Source of the DNA: Hirundichthys speculiger
Taxonomy: Eukaryota; Chordata; Actinopteri; Beloniformes; Exocoetidae
Direction: 5' to 3'
NCBI GenBank assembly: GCA_018398805.1
Contig: JAGFBZ010000713.1
Coordinates: 371,501-435,500 of the forward strand
Length of the DNA stretch: 64,000 nt
The notes beneath the pieces were generated by a model. The model was not told where the DNA came from and did no database searches. It saw nothing but the letters and a program-made list of their open reading frames with translations. A program made the position numbers and the translations under genes. This document shows, one piece after another, positions 59,301-64,000 of the stretch. The first letter of the stretch is position 1, and every line of letters begins with the position of its first letter.

Positions 59301-62300
59301 CTGGCAGGTTTGGGCAGGAAGCTGAAGTCAGTCTTGGTAATGAGGTCTTGCTGCTGGAGGTCTTTGGACGTCGGGGGGCTCAGCTGGCTGCCGCAGTGAG
59401 CCAGCGTCCATCCAGGACCCCAGCCCACCCTGAAGGAGCGGGTGGCGAACAGCCCCGTGTCCATCATCAAGGCTCCCTGTGAACAGAGGCAGAAGATGAT
59501 GATCTCATCAACAGGAAACACCCAGAATGCATCACTCGTACTGATGGATAAAAACTACCGACTGAAGCATGCTAACTTTAGCTTTCAGAACAGTAACTGA
59601 TAAACGGAGTACCAACCTTTCCTCGAGTGACGGACTCTTTGAGGGGGACGGGACCTCCCAGCCGCCGGACGCCCACCGTCCTGATTGAAGGCTCAGGAGT
59701 TCTGGGGGGCAGCAGGAAGGAAGAGGGGCCCAGGCCCTTCCACTGGGATGACCGGGGGGCCTCGGCCACCGCTGGAGACCCCCGGGATGAAGGGAGGGGA
59801 GCGTGGGGCGAATCTGAGAGCTGGGCGAGGAGGCCAGAGGTGAAACGAGTCTGAAGAAGTCCACCGACTGCACAGAGAGAGAGGAACAGTTAGATGAAGA
59901 CCTTCACCTTGAGGCAGGAGGACGACGGAGGTCTGAGCTTCGTACCGGAGGATCGGCCCTGAGCTCCCAGCAGCAGGCGAGGGGATGAGACCTCAGACAT
60001 CTTCAACAGTCCCTGACCCTGGAACATGTCGCCCTCGTCCTCATCTTCAGCAAACAGAGACGCCTTCATGATCTGCAGACAGAAACGGAGCTTCTCAGCT
60101 ACTTGATGGCAGTATTACCATCTCCTGGACAAAGTCCTCACACTCAGATATGCTGTAGAAATGGGACTGCTACCAATATTCCTTTTACCAAACACCAACC
60201 CCATCCCTAAAATTTACAAGATGTCTGGACCAAGGTTATTATAGTTTTGAAATTTTCTTTAGTTTTTATTTTTATTTAGTTTTCCAGTTTGCTTTTTTAT
60301 TTCAGTTTAGTTTTAGTTAGTTCAACAAGTAATTTAGTAGTTTTAGTTTAGTTTTTATTTTGAGGAATTGACTAGTTTCAGTTTAGTTTTTATTTAGTTT
60401 TAGTCTTAGTTTTAGTTTTTCTTCTTCTTGCAGTATGCAGCAGATTATACACCTTTTCGACTTGAAAATTGTGGACATGCGCCCCCTAGTGGCCCAGCCA
60501 TAACTGGAGTGTGCGGTGCTCCATCAAGTAACCCAAACACAGCAGCGTGGAGGATCTGTTACGGATAACGCAGACATGTCTTGGATTGATGATGTTAGGC
60601 AGTGGCCTCCAGTTACAGATGAAGGTAGTTTATCGCTGTTTTTAATGATTGGTTATGGAAATAGCATGATCTATTCCCATAATCAAACACTAAAAACTGT
60701 GGAACGCTGCAACGCTGGCTATAACTAACGTCAACAAGCCATAAAGATTATGCTACTGTAATGTTAACGCGAGCGGTAAATTAGGCTATGTGTTAATGTT
60801 ATATTTAATTTATTTAATGATTCTCCTAAGTCATTCATTCATTCATTGATTTATAGGCTTGTGCTAGTGCCGAGGGCTACAGTAGCCTCATACTGGTGTC
60901 TTTCGGCCAGAATCGTCCGGGACTCTCAGCGAGACTATGAGTAGTACGAGATTGAATGTTAACGAAAACTCACCCGTTCATTTGGAACAAAGTCCTTTCT
61001 GTTGATATTTTTCACCCACGTCTTCCTAACTTCTTGTTCTGCAAACAAGGCAGTCTTCGTGCATACTTTCTTCTTCCATTGTCGAATTTTCACGCCATTG
61101 TTGGCACAGTTTATAACGGAACATGTATTCCCACTCGACCGACTCGACATTATAAAAATATATATTTGTAGAAAGAGAAAAACACTGGTTAATCTGCGAG
61201 CCGGTGAAAGTGTCGCTCTGTAGCTCCCTCCAGCAATGGCGGACGGGGTACTTCCGGGGGGCTGGCCCGAAAAGGTCTATATCCGCTATGCTGCCCCCTC
61301 TCTGGAGGGAGGGTAGCATAGCGGCTGCTGCAGGACCGGCAGTAATCTCTAAGGCAGTAATCGAGGGAGAAAACGAAACGACAACGAAAACGAAGCTGAA
61401 TTTATCTACAATTCAGTTTAGTTTTAGTTAGTTTTACATCCTTCATTGTAGTTTTTATTTAGTTTTCGTTTTTTTTTTAATTGTAGTTTTTATTTTTTAT
61501 TTCAGTTAACTGAAATATTTTTTCATTGCTAGTTTTAGTTTTAGTCTTAGTTTTCGTTAACTATAATAACCCTGGTCTGGACCAAACCACGACCCCCCAT
61601 GGAGAAGCAGCTTACAGCTAAGAAGGTTGTTAAGACAGCAGTTTCCAGGACCAGCGTCCTACAGAAGATGTCTCCCATTAATCAACGATAATAACCTCCG
61701 AAGTTTATCAAGCCCTCTTAATCCTTCAGCCAGTTATTCAGGCAGAATAATCTAGAAGAAGATGGAGAACAACTTGTGTGGAAGGACGCCTTCATGATTC
61801 TGGAGCAACGCTCAGAAAAAAGGGCATCACGTGAATATTAAATTCATGACAGACAGATACGGTTTCATTTTCCCCGTCTGAGCTGCACGTGTATGAAGCC
61901 AGACAACCAACTCTTTGCTTCAGATGTGCTCTAGAAGATGGCATCCCTGATGCTTTATCTAAAATCATGGATGCTCTCTGGACCCCAGGTCTTCCAGGTG
62001 ACCTCTAAAAACTGAAACTCTTCTTAGTTACTCTGTCAAAGTCACAAAAATCCTGTTGGTCATTGAGAAAAAGCGTACAGCTCTGAAATGGAAACCAATC
62101 CTCCACCGCCAGTTGGACAACAGCTCTTTTAGAAGTTAAAAACTAATCTCCAGAAGATTACCTCCTCATTAAAGCATTTTTAGAATACTCTGAATACTCA
62201 TAATTAACTGGATCTGATCTACTCAAGTACATTTGTGCTGTAAAAACTGTGCAGACGCTGGGGAACGTTGTAAAGTTTCATTAGATGTGCCTCGCTGCCA

Positions 62301-62898
62301 TCTAGTGGACTGTTAGTGGTACTAAAACACAGACTGCATCCAAGACATAAAAACCTGCCCAACGAGATCTCACACTACTGAATCATGACGAGCCCAGCCA
62401 GGAACTAGGTTCGGTTCCTGCAATGACCCCGCTTCATTAAACAACACTAGTCTCTACATTAAGGGTTTTCTTTTTAAAGTCAGATAACCAGATGACTCGC
62501 TGTAACACTCAGATCTGGATCTTCCAGTTCGTGTCCCTTAAGCTTCATGTGCGAATCAAGTCTTCAGTTTGGGACCAGGACATCTGTCTGGATGTTTCCA
62601 GGACTGCCGTCCAGTCTGAGGTGGTGAGTTTCCTGTCTGTGGGCGTGGCCTGCAGACCTACCTGGAGGGTGTGCGGGTTGATCCCAAAAGACGAGGCGAT
62701 CTGGGCGGAAGCAGAGTCGCCGTCGTGCTCCATGGAGGCCACGCCGCCGAACTTCCCACCCGCCACGTCAACTTCCCCCGTGGACAGGTCGCCGTCGTCC
62801 TCGCCTCCCAGCATGCTCTCTGGCGGGAGGCTCTGGGTGATGTCGGCCATGTCGCTGTCTAACTCTGCCACGCCGTTCGCCAGATCCACAATGGTGGA
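47172..62898 (-). CDS. nup98: NUP98-NUP96 precursor, C-terminal 14 exons (Nup96 part)
   Basis: Fourteen minus-strand exons with GT/AG sites and matching phases join to 2709 nt (902 codons plus stop): 62662-62898, 59946-60072, 59617-59867, 59292-59476, 57041-57300, 55290-55565, 55030-55187, 54811-54951, 54594-54733, 54304-54525, 50763-51004, 50484-50638, 49163-49274, 47172-47374. The protein is the Nup96 half of the NUP98-NUP96 precursor, a scaffold subunit of the Y-shaped (Nup107-160) complex of the nuclear pore. Recognised blocks: SFRVGWGPGWTLA, EIHLKHSTVHV, IFSYLTGNRISEACRLAQ, RLRIFALLAGKPVW, LDYRLSWHLWGVLQALNYSH, LYRAGHWNRCHRLLIRHLAS and the C-terminus IGRLPMPEDYTLEELRGLTQ. The self-cleavage site and FG-repeat Nup98 half lie beyond the right edge. 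All exons are open and look functional. Introns are filled with transposons. Confidence 0.95.
47489..48454. mobile_element. foldback element (long palindrome) in last nup98 intron
   Basis: The left arm (about 47489-47877, starting TATGGAAGTATTTCTGTGCC) and the right arm (about 48053-48454, ending GGCACAGAAATACTTCCATA) are inverted copies with small gaps. They leave a loop of about 175 bp. Inner arms end with GGGATCGATT/AATCGATCCC text. GATGTT flanks each side. The arms contain AATTTTTTTACACTGAATT repeats. Confidence 0.92.
49163..49274 (-). CDS. nup98: nup98 exon (2nd from end)
   Basis: It encodes MENPGYELERLYTDVTSLCS, RIELLPCSAAKDRLAQS and one base of the next codon. The donor is CAATCAG|GTGATG. 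Confidence 0.95.
49630..50230. repeat. transposon-like repeat with perfect internal hairpin
   Basis: GTCAGGTGAGGCAGCACCCC on the left and CAGTGCCTCACCAGCC on the right are roughly inverted. 49972-50013 is a perfect 19-bp inverted repeat (CTGCAGAATAAGTGACAGC) with a four-base AAGC loop. The family was not identified. Confidence 0.5.
50484..50638 (-). CDS. nup98: nup98 exon (3rd from end)
   Basis: It encodes CIINDNHDFLLEFLEGLAVP, then IQDWDTAGRVYLDYIRVIKT, and ends DTQQ at phase 0. Confidence 0.95.
50763..51004 (-). CDS. nup98: nup98 exon (4th from end)
   Basis: It encodes QRERAVREVLTLHCPLQDTE, RLLIPEQWIHEAKATRAHRH and LYRAGHWNRCHRLLIRHLAS. The donor is CAG|GTGCAG, phase 1. Confidence 0.95.
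51091..51315 (+). pseudogene. Tc1-like transposase C-terminal fragment
   Basis: NPIDNLWDVLETQTLPSSMT, then LIETMTQQMCDVIKAKGG, are the last about 60 residues of a Tc1-like transposase. The third acidic position of the DDE triad is Asp (NPIDN). Nothing upstream matches. Confidence 0.8.
51439..52571 (+). mobile_element. hAT element with BED-finger remnant
   Basis: It starts TAGGGGTGTCCCGATCC, a typical hAT terminus, and has GATCGG/CCGATC motifs at both ends. The right terminus lacks the matching GGGACACCCCTA, so it is truncated and no duplication is found. It holds the start of a transposase with a BED-type zinc finger. Confidence 0.8.
51740..52009 (+). pseudogene. BED-type zinc finger of hAT transposase, broken
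   Basis: The frame begins MSAVWQRYKITKTDASTATC and includes NTTNLIRHLKKHH, the paired-His end of a BED finger. The second zinc cysteine of the expected CxxC is Trp (CNMW), and the frame stops before the catalytic domain. Confidence 0.78.
52685..53250 (-). mobile_element. Tc1-like remnant split by a hAT insertion
   Basis: TGTCAAACACGGTGGAGGCA and TGTTATGATGAGGC (52728-52764) resemble the conserved KHGGGSVM part of Tc1-like transposases. The remnant resumes after 53174. Orientation and extent are approximate. Confidence 0.45.
52813..53166. mobile_element. short hAT element nested in a Tc1 remnant
   Basis: ACAGAAGC is duplicated on both sides (52805-52812 and 53167-53174). The interior begins AGGGCTGTAACGATGCAC and ends GCTCAGCTCTAG, with many ATCGATA motifs. 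Flanks on both sides read as Tc1-like text, so it inserted into an older copy. Confidence 0.8.
53362..54046. mobile_element. non-autonomous hAT element (TAGGCTTGGGCGGTAT ends)
   Basis: The ends TAGGCTTGGGCGGTAT and ATACCGCCCAAGCCTA are perfectly inverted. They are flanked by ATCTTCAC and CTCTTCAC, an 8-bp duplication with one mismatch. Subterminal GGTAATACCGTATAC motifs are palindromic. Confidence 0.9.
54304..54525 (-). CDS. nup98: nup98 exon (5th from end)
   Basis: It encodes HYSLQQLLDPLTVTWQRLDY, RLSWHLWGVLQALNYSHLSA and WHMAVFILLHIPDH. The donor is ACAG|GTGCGT. Confidence 0.96.
54594..54733 (-). CDS. nup98: nup98 exon (6th from end)
   Basis: It encodes GSAEGGKYCCAPLPPYLQ, a poly-Glu loop and SKRPLYDLCFHLLKLYSD. 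The Glu run (EEESEEEEEES) is an acidic loop coded by a GAGGAG tract. Confidence 0.94.
54811..54951 (-). CDS. nup98: nup98 exon (7th from end)
   Basis: 47 codons with VWQSPDSVVNVCSELNWKRC and LHLWFMLPPTASVADALTKY. Confidence 0.95.
55030..55187 (-). CDS. nup98: nup98 exon (8th from end)
   Basis: It encodes DHRLSVLLSQAVGSQDCRDL and TEERLRIFALLAGKP, phase 0 at the donor. Confidence 0.95.
55290..55565 (-). CDS. nup98: nup98 exon (9th from end)
   Basis: It encodes LFGHWAEVWTLCEALWGRLG, then EYKQQLQRRRTFSAWLSRGA and IFSYLTGNRISEACRLAQKE. A poly-G (C on the minus strand) tract sits right at its acceptor side (55566-55587). Confidence 0.95.
56046..56242. mobile_element. short hAT MITE in nup98 intron (197 bp)
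   Basis: CTCAAACTGATCCGTTAAA on the left and TTTAACGGACCAGTTTGAG on the right form the inverted ends. An exact 8-bp duplication, TTCTAATG, flanks at 56038-56045 and 56243-56250. Confidence 0.9.
57041..57300 (-). CDS. nup98: nup98 exon (10th from end)
   Basis: It encodes LTESPYKVVLEQLLGLDSSQ, then PLEIHLKHSTVHVPDG and VAALHEYAEWITELNDKQGD. The donor is GAGC|GTGAGT. Confidence 0.94.
58293..59153 (+). mobile_element. THAP-bearing DNA transposon fragment, copy 1
   Basis: The ends TATAGACCTTTTCGGGCC and CAAAAAGGTGTATA are imperfect inverted termini. An exon-like segment from 58424 (ATGTCGAGTCGGTCGAGTGG) encodes the start of a THAP-type zinc finger, with CANNGVKIQQWKKKVC, LHEDCLVC, then (after a frame change) EVRKTWVKNINRKDFVPNEY, and a GGGTGAGTT donor. 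No transposase catalytic domain remains. Confidence 0.8.
59292..59476 (-). CDS. nup98: nup98 exon (11th from end)
   Basis: It encodes GALMMDTGLFATRSFRVGWG and PGWTLAHCG, ending FLPKPARTKP. FRVGWGPxWTLA is a hallmark of Nup96. Confidence 0.95.
59617..59867 (-). CDS. nup98: nup98 exon (12th from end)
   Basis: It encodes VGGLLQTRFTSGLLAQLSDS, then a Pro/Ser-rich stretch and RTVGVRRLGG, and ends ESVTRGK at phase 0. Confidence 0.92.
59946..60072 (-). CDS. nup98: nup98 exon (13th from end)
   Basis: It starts IMKASLFAEDEDEGDMFQGQ and ends in phase 1 at GTACGA. It continues GINPHTLQ from the preceding exon, as in vertebrate NUP98. Confidence 0.92.
60233..61574. mobile_element. T-rich non-autonomous element, host of the inner THAP element
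   Basis: The ends AGGTTATTATAGTT and AACTATAATAACCCT are inverted, and an exact 10-bp duplication GTCTGGACCA flanks at 60223-60232 and 61575-61584. The subterminal text is TTTTAGTTTAGTTTTTATTT-like. The THAP element at 60446-61281 lies inside, so this one was already in place. Confidence 0.85.
60446..61281 (-). mobile_element. THAP-bearing DNA transposon fragment, copy 2 (inverted)
   Basis: It has the same termini as copy 1 in reverse order (TATACACCTTTTCG left, CGAAAAGGTCTATA right). The minus-strand frame begins MSSRSSGNTCSVINCANNGV and continues QEVRKTWVKNINRKDFVPNE. It lacks about 30 bases present in copy 1 after KKKVC. The two copies are 1.3 kb apart in opposite orientation. Confidence 0.82.
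61585..62661. other. nup98 intron, no feature recognised
   Basis: Intron DNA with no repeat family or additional exon identified. Confidence 0.5.
62662..62898 (-). CDS. nup98: nup98 exon (14th from end): acidic N-terminal part of Nup96
   Basis: 79 codons, phase 0-0. Text includes TIVDLANGVAELDSDMADIT, QSLPPESMLGGEDDGD and IASSFGINPHTLQ at the donor (CAG|GTAGGT). Confidence 0.93.
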
Positions 62899-64000
62899 CT
62901 GAAGACAGACGAGAGCACGGAGAAACACTGATTTATGTGTGGCGGCAACACATTTGTTTTCTCCAACCGCCCGCCGTTGAAGAAGCTCCTCAAACCCTCC
63001 AGAAGTAAACGACATCAAACAAGTCTTCTACCTCGTTACTACCATGGTGCTTTCTAAACACACCAGTAAACGGTTCAACTAGGCAGCTGTTTAAATAGCA
63101 GCTCAGGACAGTAACATTCAAATCAATGCACTTTCAGATATTCACTAAAAGAAAAAAAACAAAAATAAACCCTCACACAAACTGAACAGAACAAAACTTA
63201 AAATTTTATCTTTATTAATCTCAACTTCACCTGCAAAGTGAAAATTAAAACAGCGATGTGAAGCAGATGTTACATTTCCTGTCTAGATAATCATGTTAAT
63301 CTGAAAACAAAAATCTGAAAATCACTAAATACGTTCTAACTAAAAGTTCTGATTTCCATCTTAAAGTTAAATAAATTAAAAACAAGTACTTTAATCTGAA
63401 TGCAACTTTTATTTACCTTAATTTCTTCCAATTCTTTGGTTTTCAAAGTTCAACATCAAAACCTCTCAGATTCACCTTAAATTATATTTATTTTATATTC
63501 TGACCACGATTAAAGCAGGTGTGAGGAGTAGTGGTGCTGCAGCACCTCCTACTGACAGAAGGATGAAACTACACCTATGAAACATTCAAGCTCTAAAACT
63601 GGAGGAATATTTGATCCAGTTCAGATTGAAATTCATTCATGCATGTCATGATCCACTGTGACAGACCGACTCAGCATCTCTGCACAGAAGGACAAACGTC
63701 TTAGAGGTTCCACTGAGACGTCACCAAACGCCTTAAAGACGACGTCTCATCATTGATTCAGATAATCAGTTCTTTATAGAGCAACTGTGATGGAAAACAA
63801 AGCAGTTAAAGCCGCTGTATCAGTCAGGAAGATGAGCCTGACAGCTGATTGATCTGATCAGGTTTGTTTCATCTCTCCAGTGTTCACTGATCAGACACAG
63901 TTTTCTTTAGAACAAAAAGGCCGATTTCAGTTTTTCCCCACATCTAAAAAATTTGAGAAGCTTTTTAGTTTCACGCATGATAAAAAGAAAAAAAACCAAA
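62899..64000. other. nup98 intron running off the window
   Basis: AT-rich intron sequence. No further nup98 exon was found to the right edge, so the Nup98 half and its autoproteolytic domain lie outside. Confidence 0.6.

Overview
The window is animal nuclear DNA, most likely from a ray-finned (teleost) fish. The evidence is split genes with GT/AG introns, a NUP98-NUP96 gene, and a repeat load typical of fish: a Rex3/RTE-like LINE, an L2-like LINE, several Tc1-like elements, hAT relatives with 8-bp target duplications, and abundant minisatellites. No rRNA, intact tRNA, CRISPR or bacterial feature was seen.

Layout. 1-11 kb is mostly decayed mobile DNA: a 36-bp tandem repeat, a THAP-like exon remnant, an L2-type reverse transcriptase fragment, a 772-bp hAT element, a nearly full-length but broken RTE-type LINE on the minus strand, and a TTAA-flanked MITE. 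At 11.35-12.95 kb (+) lie three exons coding two consecutive OB-fold-like domains in a HIN-200-like arrangement, with a probable frameshift in the second exon and no visible 5' exons. 13-19 kb is again repeats. From 19.04 to about 44.6 kb (+) I assemble a 19-exon gene (1845 nt, 614 aa): a Pyrin (PYD/DAPIN)-like death-fold exon, then a long run of small in-phase exons of 75-102 nt. Most of these encode a basic, proline/lysine-rich module of about 33 residues, roughly (T/A)DxxGPVKPKRKKxEKKDSxLNLT...LQVQ. Its introns hold a G-rich 19-bp minisatellite, a 28-bp minisatellite, and about 100 copies of a 65-bp repeat in four blocks that alternate with copies of the amplified exon. 45.5-46.2 kb is a 15-bp satellite between two convergent genes. 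From 62.9 down to 47.17 kb (-) are the last 14 exons (902 aa) of nup98, covering most of the Nup96 part; the gene runs off the right edge. Its introns carry a foldback element of about 0.97 kb, hAT and Tc1 fragments, and two inverted copies of a THAP-bearing transposon.

Main point of interest: a PYD gene with a recently amplified array of basic, NLS-like linker exons sits directly downstream of exons for a tandem OB-fold, HIN-like module. PYD plus basic linker plus two OB folds is the logic of mammalian PYHIN (AIM2/IFI16-type) DNA sensors. That the fish locus is an analogous or homologous system is inference; no database search was possible. Exon coordinates come from reading splice sites and codon phase by eye.
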